Shown here one piece after another: positions 33,235 to 42,966 of a DNA stretch of 64,000 nt (position 1 is its first letter; each line of letters opens with the position of its first letter). The notes beneath the pieces are model-generated. The model did not search any database, was not told the origin of the DNA, and saw only the letters and a list, made by a program, of their open reading frames with translations. The translations under genes and the position numbers were made by a program. This stretch comes from Metallosphaera hakonensis JCM 8857 = DSM 7519 (lineage in GTDB: Archaea > Thermoproteota > Thermoprotei_A > Sulfolobales > Sulfolobaceae): the NCBI RefSeq assembly GCF_003201675.2, contig NZ_CP029287.2:1116001-1180000 (forward strand). Reading direction: 5' to 3'.

Positions 33235-33579
33235 ATGACCTCTATACCACGTGATGAACTAAATAGGACTACGTGCCCCATTGTGGAAACAATAAAGATC
33301 ATAGGTACCGAGGCCAGGCTATTGGTGCTAAGGTACCTCTTCGATGGACCTAAAGGATTCAATCAGTTACTAAGAGATACTGGCCTCAGTTCCAAGACCT
33401 TATCTTCCACTCTCAAATTCATGGAAGATGTGGGAATAGTGGAAAGAAGGATAGTCTCTACCAGACCCTTCAAAGTGGAGTACATACTTACCGATAAGGG
33501 AAAGGAGTTGGAGACCATATTCAAGGTAATGGGACAATGGGGAGAAAAGTGGGTTTTAGAGAAAGTTAAGATTCCTTAG
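33235..33579 (+). CDS. HxlR-type winged-helix transcription regulator
   Basis: A 114-residue HxlR family protein. The N-terminal conserved cysteine ([13 protein letters not shown] near residue 13), the helix-turn-helix ([20 protein letters not shown] near residue 41) and the wing ([20 protein letters not shown] near residue 66) are clear. TTATATAAG about 30 bases upstream serves as TATA box. It lies at the end of the acyl-CoA island and may control it or respond to a redox or aldehyde signal, as some HxlR proteins do; that link is inferred from position only. Its 3' end overlaps the thioesterase gene by 14 bases. Confidence 0.88.
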   Translation: MTSIPRDELNRTTCPIVETIKIIGTEARLLVLRYLFDGPKGFNQLLRDTGLSSKTLSSTLKFMEDVGIVERRIVSTRPFKVEYILTDKGKELETIFKVMGQWGEKWVLEKVKIP

Positions 33580-33997
33580 TTATCTTCCTCCCCCTTATTA
33601 TATACCATGTTCCTAAACCCTTCGCCCCGAGTTTTCCATCAGCATCTCTTAGCTCAATATCCACGATAACTGCCGTGTAGCCCTTCCTGAGAATTGATGC
33701 GCGACAAGAGAAGGGTCCCTTATACATGGGTTCAAGGAAGTTCACCTTAAGTTCCTGAGTAACTTGGTCGTCACCATCGTTAATACTGGCAACGGCGATA
33801 CCACCCGTGAAGTCCATGATAGTCATTATCATCCCTCCATTCAGAACTCCTCCGCGTCGAGTTATCTCGAATTTATAGGGTACTTCTACCACGGCTTCTC
33901 CGTCCTTTATTCCCCTAATTTTAGCCTCAAGCATTCTGAACACGGGGTCACCTTCCTCTAGATATGACTGTATCTCATGCAACGATTGAAATCTCAT
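33566..33997 (-). CDS. Hotdog-fold thioesterase (PaaI-like)
   Basis: A 143-residue hotdog protein. The motif [20 protein letters not shown] near residue 48 is the PaaI-type central helix with the acidic catalytic residue; [20 protein letters not shown] near residue 80 is the typical strand pair. Convergent with hxlR. TTATATAAA-like element (rc of about 34050-34062) stands before its ATG. Second thioesterase of the acyl-CoA island; substrate unknown. Confidence 0.82.
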   Translation of the reverse strand: MRFQSLHEIQSYLEEGDPVFRMLEAKIRGIKDGEAVVEVPYKFEITRRGGVLNGGMIMTIMDFTGGIAVASINDGDDQVTQELKVNFLEPMYKGPFSCRASILRKGYTAVIVDIELRDADGKLGAKGLGTWYIIRGRKITKES

Positions 33998-34095
33998 GAC
34001 AAGAACATTGCAACTTTATTTATAAAAATGTTAGTCTCTTTATACGTTTACAGTAAAATTATATAAAATACGTGATCAATCACGTTCCCGCCTAA

Positions 34096-34494
34096 CTAGA
34101 TCTGTGGACCCGGTAGTAGGGATAGGGGACCGGGACCTGCTAACAGTAATAGGAGCGAACCAGCTAAGAATAGAAGATCAAGGTCGTATCCTGGATTCGT
34201 AATCGATGGCAGGGGTTTCTTCATCTTTACTACACTCACTATAGTTGTCCCGAGGAAAAATAACGTTAGCACTGAACTTACTAGAAGATAAGCCGTGCCT
34301 AATATTATCAATAATCCTCCTGCAAGTTCTATAATTAACGAAATATCCACAAAAACCTTGGGTATACCAATTTGTTTCATCATCTCTTTAACCTGTTTGT
34401 TCATTGTGATTTTTGGGAAAGAGTGGGGAATCAACGATATTCCAAAAAATAACCTAAAAACCAACATTCCTACTGATCCGAATATATCGATCAT
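34096..34494 (-). CDS. DoxX family membrane protein
   Basis: A 132-residue four-helix membrane protein. GMLVFRLFFGISLIPHSFPK near residue 8 and SLIIELAGGLLIILG near residue 51 are the usual DoxX pattern. Members are small quinone- or redox-linked membrane proteins; DoxD/DoxA relatives in Acidianus belong to thiosulfate:quinone oxidoreductase, but this is a shorter, general DoxX. Stands alone on the minus strand. Confidence 0.75.
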   Translation of the reverse strand: MIDIFGSVGMLVFRLFFGISLIPHSFPKITMNKQVKEMMKQIGIPKVFVDISLIIELAGGLLIILGTAYLLVSSVLTLFFLGTTIVSVVKMKKPLPSITNPGYDLDLLFLAGSLLLLLAGPGPLSLLPGPQI

Positions 34495-34667
34495 TTAACT
34501 TTACCTCCTATAGCTACTTTACTTTTTACAGCTTATAAACTAACACGTGAAGTGAAAGATAGGAGATTACTCCAAGGTAAGTGGGTTTCAACAGAAATGA
34601 AAATAATCAGTTATATTCATTTATGTAATTATATAGGTTAATATGGTTTAATAGGGGTCTGGAAGCG

Positions 34668-35204
34668 TCAAGGTTTAAGACTTCTCTTAGACTTTCTGAT
34701 CTCCCAACGCGAGAAAGGATAAAGAACGGCAGTAGCTAAGGCCATCCAATATGTAATTGTGGGGTAACTCACGACTTCGGCTACGGCCTGACCGCCTCTC
34801 ACATTAGCAGTAAATGTCTCTGTCCCCCACAGGAAAAACGGATATTGTATGGGCACGCCAAGCAGTGTTGGAACAAACTTGAAAAGGACGTAAATTAGAA
34901 TAGGGTCAAGAATGTACAGAACTGGGAACCAGAACATAGTGGAGAAAATCTTGGGATTTCCTCTCATTGCCTGAATAGCGTAGCCTACTGCAATTATGAA
35001 AACGTAAAGTCTGAACGCAGTAAGGAGAAAGGTAAGCACATCCGAGAGTAGAAGCCGTGTACCCAAGAAATAAATCAATACCTGGAATGGAGAGTCCTCT
35101 ATGGTTACAATTTGACCCACGCTGTAGTACCACCATGGAAATGGGATCAAGGAAATCAATGCAACAAGAACGTAGTAGATTGAGGTTATCTTATTCTGGA
35201 TCAT
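34668..35204 (-). CDS. Membrane protein of about five helices, unknown
   Basis: A 178-residue integral membrane protein with hydrophobic segments at about residues 7-25, 36-58, 62-85, 90-110 and 145-165 and a basic end (IRKSKRSLKP). Its ATG overlaps the stop of the upstream gene (ATGA), so it is co-translated with a small anchored extracytoplasmic protein. Not recognised. The pair could be a two-component membrane complex; nothing in the sequence tells its task. Confidence 0.6.
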   Translation of the reverse strand: MIQNKITSIYYVLVALISLIPFPWWYYSVGQIVTIEDSPFQVLIYFLGTRLLLSDVLTFLLTAFRLYVFIIAVGYAIQAMRGNPKIFSTMFWFPVLYILDPILIYVLFKFVPTLLGVPIQYPFFLWGTETFTANVRGGQAVAEVVSYPTITYWMALATAVLYPFSRWEIRKSKRSLKP

Positions 35205-35605
35205 AAGTTCACGCTCTCTGTGAAGTTGAACGTGCCTATCCCGACATATAGGGTAATGTTTTCTTGTCTAGCTTGAGCTAACGAGTAAAATTCCTTGGAG
35301 TTACTTATGAGGATTGTGAAGTTTCCGGTCTCCATTGGAGGGACAGTAACGGACTTCTGTAAGGTTACATATTGTCCCGTCGCATTGTAAACGTGAATTG
35401 AAAGATTAAATGGATTATAAATGGAGAATGTTAGATTATGTTGAGTTTCAGAGACTGTCTGTATTTTGACACGGAACAAGGAATCCTTTAACTCTGTTAT
35501 CTGTTTCACGCTACCTAAAACTAAGGACTTCACGTTAAGAAGAAGTACAAATGCAATCAGGAAGGCCAACGCAATAAGCACTGCAGACAACTTTACCGCA
35601 TCCAT
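35201..35605 (-). CDS. N-terminally anchored secreted-domain protein, unknown
   Basis: A 134-residue protein with one N-terminal hydrophobic anchor (about residues 6-26, KLSAVLIALAFLIAFVLLL) and a beta-rich, Asn/Thr-rich extracytoplasmic part (HNLTFSIYNPFNLSIHVYN near residue 55) with several N-glycosylation sequons, usual for Sulfolobales surface proteins. ATGA overlap with the next membrane protein gene. Family not recognised; the N-terminus recalls archaeal class III signal peptides only loosely. Confidence 0.6.
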   Translation of the reverse strand: MDAVKLSAVLIALAFLIAFVLLLNVKSLVLGSVKQITELKDSLFRVKIQTVSETQHNLTFSIYNPFNLSIHVYNATGQYVTLQKSVTVPPMETGNFTILISNSKEFYSLAQARQENITLYVGIGTFNFTESVNL

Positions 35606-35710
35606 CTATATCCTTGTAAATAATAACTTGAAGAAATATATAAACCGAATGTATACTCTATTTAGATGGAGAATTAGAGCTAGCCCGTAGATTCAACCTT
35701 GAGCAGCACC

Positions 35711-36091
35711 TCAACATTCCTTTGGGATCTCTAACTTCCTTAGAAGATGTTTCAATTTACTAAATCCACTGTAACTATGATTCCTAAGCCCACCGCTCAT
35801 GTTACTTGGGATATGCATTAATTCGTGAGTAAGAACGTAGGCTTTATCCTGACAGGAAAGGGAGTCATATCTTTCGGAAATCACTTCAACAATGTAAAGG
35901 GTATTAGTTTCAAGAACGTACCTCCATTGACTGGGTAAGGAGAACGTTCTTGCATAAGCTTTGGTCTTCGAACCGTAACTTCTGATAAATACCACTTTAT
36001 CCAAGTCTACTCCCATTTGGAGCTTATTGTTAATCATTGAGGCTATATTACGGACATCGTCAGCCAAACTGAATTTCAACCCTTGCCCCAT
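35711..36091 (-). CDS. Small HELMH zinc metallopeptidase-like protein
   Basis: A 126-residue protein with a zinc-protease motif: YVLTHELMHIPSNMSGGLRN near residue 85, containing HExxH and a later His (NHSYSGF) that may be the third ligand. The first half has alternating strands and a helix (DDVRNIASMINNKLQMG). Members of this kind of small putative metallopeptidase occur in archaea and some phages; no substrate is known. No partner gene overlaps it. Start ATG gives MGQGLKFSLADD. Confidence 0.7.
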   Translation of the reverse strand: MGQGLKFSLADDVRNIASMINNKLQMGVDLDKVVFIRSYGSKTKAYARTFSLPSQWRYVLETNTLYIVEVISERYDSLSCQDKAYVLTHELMHIPSNMSGGLRNHSYSGFSKLKHLLRKLEIPKEC

Positions 36092-36518
36092 TGCTCTTAC
36101 CCCTAAGCCTCCATATCAAAGTCATATACTCTTTGACGAATAACTAAACTAGTATTGTACATAAAATCTCTACGGGCGGTTCAGGTTTTCATTGAGATTT
36201 CTAACACATGATAACACAGATCAAATTAAAGAAAACTGTTAAGCACACGTCCTACCTGACAGGCTTGTCAGCGTTCAGTAAAATTGGATATAAACCTTAA
36301 ATAAACTGAATTTATACTTTTCTCTGATTGTTTATTAATTTATAAATTATTCAATATTCTGTGCATCAAAAATCGTGGTGAAGTCCCCAAGAACTTCTCA
36401 ACACTTAATTATCTATAATTGAGAAGCTTATCCAATGTTCAAAATGTGATGTGAGGTATGAAGATTTCTCCAAACCACAATTGCTATCATAAAGAGGAAT
36501 CTAATTGGCGGACAAATA
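36092..36518. other. 427-base gap with two short inverted repeats
   Basis: AT-rich, no intact gene seen. CTGACAGGCTTGTCAG near 36256-36271 is a near-perfect palindrome, and CTTCTCAA (36394-36401) pairs with TTGAGAAG (36419-36426). A short frame just after, reading IQCSKCDVRYEDF, has a zinc-ribbon look but is stopped on both sides; it may be debris of a transposase or other gene. Confidence 0.35.
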
Positions 36519-36914
36519 CTAGTGTTGTGAAACGTTTTGAATTCCTAGGCTAACCTTGGTTATTTTCTTACCATTAAACCTGAATATCATTTCCCTTTCA
36601 CTTCTTACTTCCCTGTCAGACACAACAATCAATATGCTTCTTCTTAACTCTCTCTTTAATTTTAATACGCTCTCTAGATCCAGAGCATCCCTTTTTTCAG
36701 ATAGCTTCTTGAGGTTTTCTACAAGCGAAGTTACGGAATCACTATCAGAGATGGGGAACACCTTGGACTCGTTAAACTCCACTATACTATTGTCATCCAT
36801 GATAAATATAACGTCCGCTATCCCAAATACCTTCAGAACCCTAGAGATTAGCCTGGAGATCGAAGCTTTCCCCACCCTACTGTTCAGATCTATGGCTATT
36901 AATGGCCTTAACAT
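36519..36914 (-). CDS. Small VWA-like domain protein
   Basis: A 131-residue protein, start placed at ATG 36914 (MLRPLIAIDL) because a TATA box (rc of 36935-36944) lies about 21-30 bases ahead; an in-frame TTG three codons earlier is less likely. Alternating hydrophobic strands and helices (LIAIDLNSRVGKAS near residue 5, ADVIFIMDDNSIVEF near residue 34, SILIVVSDRE near residue 90) fit a von Willebrand factor A-like Rossmann fold, with DLNSR in the place of a DxSxS metal site. Function unknown; assignment is tentative. Confidence 0.45.
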   Translation of the reverse strand: MLRPLIAIDLNSRVGKASISRLISRVLKVFGIADVIFIMDDNSIVEFNESKVFPISDSDSVTSLVENLKKLSEKRDALDLESVLKLKRELRRSILIVVSDREVRSEREMIFRFNGKKITKVSLGIQNVSQH

Positions 36915-37069
36915 GGGGTTCAAGGGAACTTGTTATTTATATAACTTTTCCAAGTTTACCATTACATTTGAGTTTAAACTGAGTTTAAAATGAGAAGATT
37001 GGAGGCTCGCTATATAGATTTGCAGATAACTTCATTTTCAGGTGAAACACACAACTATACCTGACAAGT

Positions 37070-38230
37070 CTACTCTCCCCCCACGAGAATCTCGTCTTTC
37101 CAGAACTTAGCGAAGAAGTATAGGCTTACCAAAAGGACCGGTATTGTTAGTAATCCGAACGTGATCGAAAGCCCTATGTAGTTCGACAAGTAGCCAACTG
37201 CCGCCGGAACAGCAATAAATAAGAAATTATTATACGCAAGAAAATAGGAATTCACTGCATTTCTCTCTTCCTTAGACGTGGCTCTTTGTATCATAATAGT
37301 GGACATGGGGAACACAGAGCCGTGTGGGACCCCTAATAACGCCATTAATACTAGGAAAACAGAATATGATGGGGATACTATAGTTCCAGCCAGAGTTATC
37401 ATAGTTATCAATATCGAGATTAGCATTGGGAGACGTAGTGAACGGAAGGGTTTGATGGTCATATAAAGCCTTGTAAGAAAGGACATAGTGAAGAATGGAA
37501 TATAGGTCGAGTACGCAAGATCGCTGGGAACGTGAAATCTGTCCACAGCTAAGATTGTGAGAAACGCGGTTATTGCAGCAAAAGGAACATTATAGGTCGT
37601 TATTGCGAGGATTGAAGATATGAAACCCTTATTTCTAAGGGCCTTGGAACCCCTCACTTCCTTTTTAGTGTCAGGAAATCTCACTGTCCAAGATAGTACA
37701 AAACCCAGGACAGCGAGTGGAATGAAGGCCAGAAAAACAAAATTATAAGAAAATTTACTTAAAATAAAGGTTTCATAAGCGGGACCTAAAATAAGACTAA
37801 TACTTAGACTGGCCGAGTACAATGCTAGAAGTCTTTCGGCTGCTTTTCTATCATTCACTAGGGAAGCTGCAGTGATCAGGTTTGGCATTATCATCCCGAA
37901 AGCTAGACCTATTACTGCCGATAAAATCCATATGCTCACGTAACTGGAGAAATAGAACAGTGGGAGAAGGGAAACCACGACTAAATTAGAAATAATGAAT
38001 ACTTTTCGCCTTATGGAAGGGTTCAGGCCAGGGTTTATGTAAGACGTTGCTAGGAAGGTCGTCGCAAACATAACCGCGGTGATTATTCCAACCAAAGTGT
38101 TAGAGAATCCCAGCTGATACTTAGAGAATGGCCCTATGGTAGTGGTAACCATGTTGTTTGTGGCCCTAGCAGCGATAGTCATTAGGGACAACGTGAGCGC
38201 TATATATATCAGGGATGTGTCTCTCCTCAA
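37070..38230 (-). CDS. Major facilitator superfamily transporter
   Basis: A 386-residue protein with about 12 hydrophobic segments. The middle loop (about residues 185-200) is basic and charged, dividing it in two six-helix halves; GLAFGMIMPNLITAASLVND near residue 113 is MFS-like. Substrate unknown. Monocistronic on minus; the upstream gap (38231-38321) holds AT-rich promoter sequence. Confidence 0.82.
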   Translation of the reverse strand: MRRDTSLIYIALTLSLMTIAARATNNMVTTTIGPFSKYQLGFSNTLVGIITAVMFATTFLATSYINPGLNPSIRRKVFIISNLVVVSLLPLFYFSSYVSIWILSAVIGLAFGMIMPNLITAASLVNDRKAAERLLALYSASLSISLILGPAYETFILSKFSYNFVFLAFIPLAVLGFVLSWTVRFPDTKKEVRGSKALRNKGFISSILAITTYNVPFAAITAFLTILAVDRFHVPSDLAYSTYIPFFTMSFLTRLYMTIKPFRSLRLPMLISILITMITLAGTIVSPSYSVFLVLMALLGVPHGSVFPMSTIMIQRATSKEERNAVNSYFLAYNNFLFIAVPAAVGYLSNYIGLSITFGLLTIPVLLVSLYFFAKFWKDEILVGGE

Positions 38231-38321
38231 CTCGATCTAACTCATTATAATCACGACTTAAAAAACTTGATATTAGATTAAACTTTTTAACGGATGTATA
38301 TGACTAATATAACATTAATAT

Positions 38322-40502
38322 CTAATTTAATTTGTATTTATCTAAAATAAACGAAAGTGCCTCCTTCAGCTTGGTCTCCACTATTTTGCTCGGGATTCCC
38401 AGGGAGATCCCTGCATGATACCAACTTTTTCCCTGAAACGACCTCGACACTAGGCAAGCTAGGGACTGCTCATCTACATCAAATTTTGACTCTGTGAAGT
38501 ATTTTTCACTCAACCTATGTACGGATTCGGCAACAGAGTTATAGGGGAGTTCCCCATTCAGATAGGCTCTTATTTTCCTCACATAGAGATCCGGCATGTC
38601 TACCCCCAAACCCACAGATGGAGTTGACCTCAACAGAGAGACTATTACTCTGGGGTCCATGTTGAAGTAAACCTGGTGTGAGGTTCTTAATAATTTGTCC
38701 TTCAGTAAAAGCGATAGGCTATCCACTATCTTACGTGCGGTATCACTAATCGGCTTAATAACGATCACGGAGTAACCGCCTAAACTTTCGTTCTTTTTTG
38801 AGGCCAGATATACTGGGATATACCCATTTTTGGTCCAGAACTTGACCACGTCGTAGTTGGCCTGAAAGGAAGAGCCTATCCAATCTAGGTTTTCCTCTTT
38901 TGCCCTGTTCTCAACGTTTCTAAGCATCTGTGTCCCTATCCCCTGGCCCTGAAGGTTGGGTACTACAGCTATTCTCATAACCCGCCAACCCTTAAATTTG
39001 GAGAACTCCATTGCTCTCCAATATTTTATGAGGCGGTGGGGAATCAGATGACCTAGATTCTCTTCTCCTTGCAGGATCGATTTCACTGCCTCCTCGGTTA
39101 GGTCACCTTCCTCGACTATTTGGGTTACTCCAACGTCAGTCTCAGCAACGAATATCTTTTGAAAGGTGAAATCGCCGAGCATCATGAGATCGTCGGGACT
39201 ATTTCTGTAATGAGCCGTTACCAAAATCCCGTAAACTTTCCTTAATTTGGCTTCGTCATGAAATAACTGATCAGGAGAAATTTCAACTACTTGGCCAACA
39301 TGATTCTCCCCATCAGCCTCAACATCCAGAAGAAACGTGTCGTATAGGAACTTCTCAATTGGATCTCCCTTACTGTACCTTACTGGGGAGTCTAGCTTAA
39401 GTCTCTGAATATCGTGATCCCCTTCATATTTGTCGAGAAATCTGAGGAAGATTTTTCCTGATCCCTCATATCCATGAACAGTGGTTACTAAGGCTACTTT
39501 ATCCCAACGTCTCAATACGTAATCAATGAACTCCTTGCCTAATGACGCGGCTTCGTCAACTATGATTAGGTCTCCGTGATAATCTCTAGCCAATTCTGGG
39601 GGAAGCCATCTGATTCTGCTGTCGCCAACTTCTAAGGACAATATCTTCCCGTCCTTGGATGTGACTCGTCTATATCTCTTCCCAAGAGCGTTCAAAGAGA
39701 GTTCTGAGAACTTCATTATCTCCGCCCCCGACCAGTAAGTGGGAGATGTCACTACTACTGTCAAGGGGAATCTGCTAAGTTCAATGAGCAAAGGTAGTGA
39801 GAGGCCCATGACAGAACTCTTTCCCCTCCCCCTAGAGGCAGTAATTACTAGTAATTTTTTCCCATCTTCAAGTAGAAAATCAACTTCGTCGAGCACCTTT
39901 ACCTGGTCGTCTGTATAGCACAATCTAGCTAGTTCTGGGTACCTGCCAATCTTAGTTCTCTTGGGCTTAGAAACCTCAGCGCTTGAGAAAGGCCTCAAAA
40001 GAAGCTCTCCATCGTGGTAGTAAACTATGCCCCTATGCTCTTTCAACTTCCTCCTTATCCTCTCTTCAAATAGGTCCGCAACTTTTCCGTTCCGGGTTAA
40101 GGTGGATTTATACAGTTTATTCTCATGCAACTTATCCGTATAGATTAATATCAAGCCTCCTCCCCTGACAGTCTCTATGGCTCTAGAAATGTAAGATGGC
40201 CTGAAATCATCAATCGCGTCAATTATGACCATATCGAAGGTGCTTCCTAGATACTTTTCTGAGGAGGAGTAATCTACATCCACTGGACGCAGAAATGATT
40301 CAAACCAGGCTAACCTTCGCTTGCTTCCCTCCTTCCAAGGGTGAAAGTAATAGGCAACTGAGGGTTTAGGATTGATCTTGATAAAGGTATTGAGGACTTT
40401 CGCTAAGAATTCTTGATACTCTCCCTCGACTAATACCAGGTTCCTATATTTGCCCGTTTGGGCGTCCGCTAGCATTTCATCCAAGTTAGAGGGTGACTTC
40501 AT
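38322..40502 (-). CDS. tmcA: tRNA(Met) cytidine acetyltransferase TmcA, copy 1
   Basis: A 726-residue enzyme that makes N4-acetylcytidine in RNA with acetyl-CoA and ATP. Domains in order: an N-terminal domain (about 1-190), a RecA-like helicase/ATPase with Walker A TASRGRGKSS near residue 221 and Walker B LIIVDEAAS near residue 317, a GNAT acetyltransferase with VPNLQGQGIGTQML near residue 528, and a C-terminal tail domain. All motifs are intact. It overlaps the 2-hydroxyacid dehydrogenase gene by 17 bases. A second full-length paralogue lies at 50892-53180. Confidence 0.93.
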   Translation of the reverse strand: MKSPSNLDEMLADAQTGKYRNLVLVEGEYQEFLAKVLNTFIKINPKPSVAYYFHPWKEGSKRRLAWFESFLRPVDVDYSSSEKYLGSTFDMVIIDAIDDFRPSYISRAIETVRGGGLILIYTDKLHENKLYKSTLTRNGKVADLFEERIRRKLKEHRGIVYYHDGELLLRPFSSAEVSKPKRTKIGRYPELARLCYTDDQVKVLDEVDFLLEDGKKLLVITASRGRGKSSVMGLSLPLLIELSRFPLTVVVTSPTYWSGAEIMKFSELSLNALGKRYRRVTSKDGKILSLEVGDSRIRWLPPELARDYHGDLIIVDEAASLGKEFIDYVLRRWDKVALVTTVHGYEGSGKIFLRFLDKYEGDHDIQRLKLDSPVRYSKGDPIEKFLYDTFLLDVEADGENHVGQVVEISPDQLFHDEAKLRKVYGILVTAHYRNSPDDLMMLGDFTFQKIFVAETDVGVTQIVEEGDLTEEAVKSILQGEENLGHLIPHRLIKYWRAMEFSKFKGWRVMRIAVVPNLQGQGIGTQMLRNVENRAKEENLDWIGSSFQANYDVVKFWTKNGYIPVYLASKKNESLGGYSVIVIKPISDTARKIVDSLSLLLKDKLLRTSHQVYFNMDPRVIVSLLRSTPSVGLGVDMPDLYVRKIRAYLNGELPYNSVAESVHRLSEKYFTESKFDVDEQSLACLVSRSFQGKSWYHAGISLGIPSKIVETKLKEALSFILDKYKLN

Positions 40503-41433
40503 AAAGCGGGCTCTCTCCTCTAAGACAGTTGATGAGGTTCTTCACGGCAACCTCGGCCATCTTTTCGCGAGTCTCCCTAGTGGCACTCCCGAGGTGTGGC
40601 GTAAGAACTACATTGGAGAACTTGGTAAGTGGATCGTCTGGACCCAAGGGTTCCTTCTCAAAAACATCCAGCGCAGCACCCGCGATCTTACCCTCAGACA
40701 AAACCTTGACCAGATCAGCTTGATTAATTATGGCTCCCCTTGATGCGTTTATGAGAAATGCTGAACTTTTCATTTTGGTTAATTTCGAGTAGTCCAACAT
40801 GTGATAGGTGTCCTTGTTCAAGTCCACAGTAACAACGAGGAAATCAGATTGGGAGAGCAGACTATCTAGGTCAACATACCTCGCATCTACATCATGTTGT
40901 CTTCTGCTATTGAAGATCACGTTCATATCAAAGCCCTTAGCTCTCTTGAGAACTGCCTTTCCTATTCTCCCCATACCCAGGATTCCCAACGTACTATGAC
41001 TTATCTCCTTACCTAACATGAACTCGGGATACCACGGAACATTCCAGCCTCCAGACCTAATCATTCTATCTCCCTCTACTATCCTCCTACTAACGGCTAT
41101 CATTAGCCCAAAGATCAGATCTGCGGTGGCGTCAGTTAGGACCTCTGGGGTGTAAGTTACTCTGATCCCACGTGCCTTAGCATAGGGCACATCAATATGA
41201 TCATAACCAACGCTATAGGTACTAATTACTTTAAGCTCCCTTCCCGCATCAATTACCTCTTTGTCTATTTTCTCTGTTAGAGTTACAATTATACCATCTT
41301 TATCGCTTATCTTTGATAATATCCATGATTTAGGAGGGGCATCAATCCCATCCCACATCTCAACTTCGGCTAACTGCTTTAACATGTCTAGCCAAGATCC
41401 AGGCAATCTCCTAGTAACCAAGATCTTATACAT
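40486..41433 (-). CDS. D-2-hydroxyacid dehydrogenase (glyoxylate/hydroxypyruvate reductase type)
   Basis: A 315-residue NAD(P)-dependent enzyme. Nucleotide-binding LGILGMGRIGKAVLKRAKG near residue 149; catalytic Arg in NASRGAIINQ near residue 230, Glu in ALDVFEKEPLGPDDP near residue 257 and His in LTPHLGSATRETREKM near residue 279. Length and pattern resemble archaeal glyoxylate reductase rather than D-3-phosphoglycerate dehydrogenase, which carries extra domains. First gene of a two-gene unit with tmcA copy 1. Confidence 0.9.
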   Translation of the reverse strand: MYKILVTRRLPGSWLDMLKQLAEVEMWDGIDAPPKSWILSKISDKDGIIVTLTEKIDKEVIDAGRELKVISTYSVGYDHIDVPYAKARGIRVTYTPEVLTDATADLIFGLMIAVSRRIVEGDRMIRSGGWNVPWYPEFMLGKEISHSTLGILGMGRIGKAVLKRAKGFDMNVIFNSRRQHDVDARYVDLDSLLSQSDFLVVTVDLNKDTYHMLDYSKLTKMKSSAFLINASRGAIINQADLVKVLSEGKIAGAALDVFEKEPLGPDDPLTKFSNVVLTPHLGSATRETREKMAEVAVKNLINCLRGESPLYEVTL

Positions 41434-41751
41434 GTTTTTCGATTGGTAACATGATCATTAAACCTTAATATAAGGATATTAATCGCTAGACTCGAGAAAG
41501 GGTTTGGCTTGATTATAATCAAACTTGACAAGCAAAATTCTCTTACCGACTATTTACCTTTATACACCTGATGGCAAAGGAGTAAAAGAAAGTGCAAAAG
41601 ATAAGCTTCAGGACTTTTCTAAACTACGGCCAACGTTATACTTGCTGAGACTTTAAAGAGCAATGTAACCTTCTCTAATACATTGAGCGGCTTTGGATCT
41701 AACATTGCACTTTAGACTATGACTAAGTATATATGAATTCTGGATATCTAG
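41434..41751. other. 318-base gap with the promoter of an MFS gene
   Basis: No gene seen. AGTATATAT (41726-41734) is a TATA box 18-26 bases before ATG 41752. The rest is AT-rich without clear repeats. Confidence 0.45.
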
Positions 41752-42966
41752 ATGGATTTATTAACGGTTCGTTTGTATCAAGTCTCTGAAATGAAACCGT
41801 ACATCCATGCCACGTTAGCCTCAACTGTTGCGTGGGCAGGGAACATTTATGATCTATTAATAATTACCTACGTCTACAGTTACATAGAGAAGACCTTTGG
41901 TATTAGTTACACGTTGGTGTCTCTTCTTTTCTCCTTAGGTTTACTGGGGAGAGTTGTTGGGGGAACTTTATTCGGAAGGTTAGCCGACAAGTACGGAAGA
42001 AAGCCTATCTTAATGCTTACAACTCTTGGCTATTCATTATTTCATGGAATAATGGCGTTTTCGCCAGACCTGCCCGTGCTTTTCGTATCAAGAACCCTAG
42101 AGGGAATTTTTATGGGAGGAGAATGGACCGCTGGCACTATCGTAGCCTATGAGAGTGCCCCAGTGTCCATCAGAGGAATACTTACGGGAATAGTTCAATC
42201 TGGGTACGGGATTGGATACGCCTTCACTGGACTTACATATCTATTTTTCTCTTCTACGATGTCCCAGGACTGGAGGCTCTTCCTTGCTACTGGAGCCTTC
42301 CCCATATTACTTGTCCCTTACATGAAACTCAAAGTTCCAGAATCCAGAGCCTCCTTTATTAAGACCGTAAGGGTGAGATACAGGGATTACAGTAACTTGA
42401 TCTTAAAATCCACTATGGCCATGTCGGGTATGTTTATAGCGTATTTCTCTGTCTTTGGGAATTATCCAACCTTCGCAATTAAATTGATCAATATGACTCC
42501 ATCTGAGCTCGGTCTGACTCTCCTTGTTTCAAATCTTTTCCTTGCCTTTTCATTTATATTATTTGGAAGACTTGCGGATAGGGTTAATATTAGGAAACTA
42601 ATATATGGTGCACTGGTCACGCTTTCGTTATCTTTAATATTTACTGTACCAGGATTCATTCAAGTCGGTAGTCTGACTTCAATCATTTCCACTGTTATTT
42701 ACGCATCGTCTTGCGGTTTCTGGCCTTTGATTCCTCTTCTTCTCGCTCACTCGGTTCCCACAGAAATAAGAGGACTTCTATCTGGAATGTCCTATAACAT
42801 AGGTGGACTAATGGGAGGAATTACTGAGGTATTAACTGGGATCTCTATGGAGTACCTCGGAGTTTTAGGTATGGCTAAGGTCATAGATGTCCTTAATATA
42901 TTAGCATTCATAACTGTCTTTATCTCTGTAATTTCGTGGCCAAGGGCCTCGATCCAAAATCAGTGA
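41752..42966 (+). CDS. MFS transporter (metabolite:H+ symporter type)
   Basis: A 404-residue, 12-helix transporter. The signature loop between helices 2 and 3 reads GRLADKYGRKPIL near residue 76 and is repeated in weaker form as GRLADRVNIRKL near residue 274; SRTLEGIFMGGEWTAG near residue 112 is typical of the sugar/metabolite:proton symporter group. Leaderless start at 41752 after a clear TATA box; ATG at 41791 is an alternative. Substrate unknown. Confidence 0.85.
   Translation: MDLLTVRLYQVSEMKPYIHATLASTVAWAGNIYDLLIITYVYSYIEKTFGISYTLVSLLFSLGLLGRVVGGTLFGRLADKYGRKPILMLTTLGYSLFHGIMAFSPDLPVLFVSRTLEGIFMGGEWTAGTIVAYESAPVSIRGILTGIVQSGYGIGYAFTGLTYLFFSSTMSQDWRLFLATGAFPILLVPYMKLKVPESRASFIKTVRVRYRDYSNLILKSTMAMSGMFIAYFSVFGNYPTFAIKLINMTPSELGLTLLVSNLFLAFSFILFGRLADRVNIRKLIYGALVTLSLSLIFTVPGFIQVGSLTSIISTVIYASSCGFWPLIPLLLAHSVPTEIRGLLSGMSYNIGGLMGGITEVLTGISMEYLGVLGMAKVIDVLNILAFITVFISVISWPRASIQNQ

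Noticed and set aside
36427-36490. Zinc-ribbon-like mini-frame (CSKCDVRYEDF)
   Set aside because: Stopped on both sides and only about 25 codons long; kept only as possible debris.
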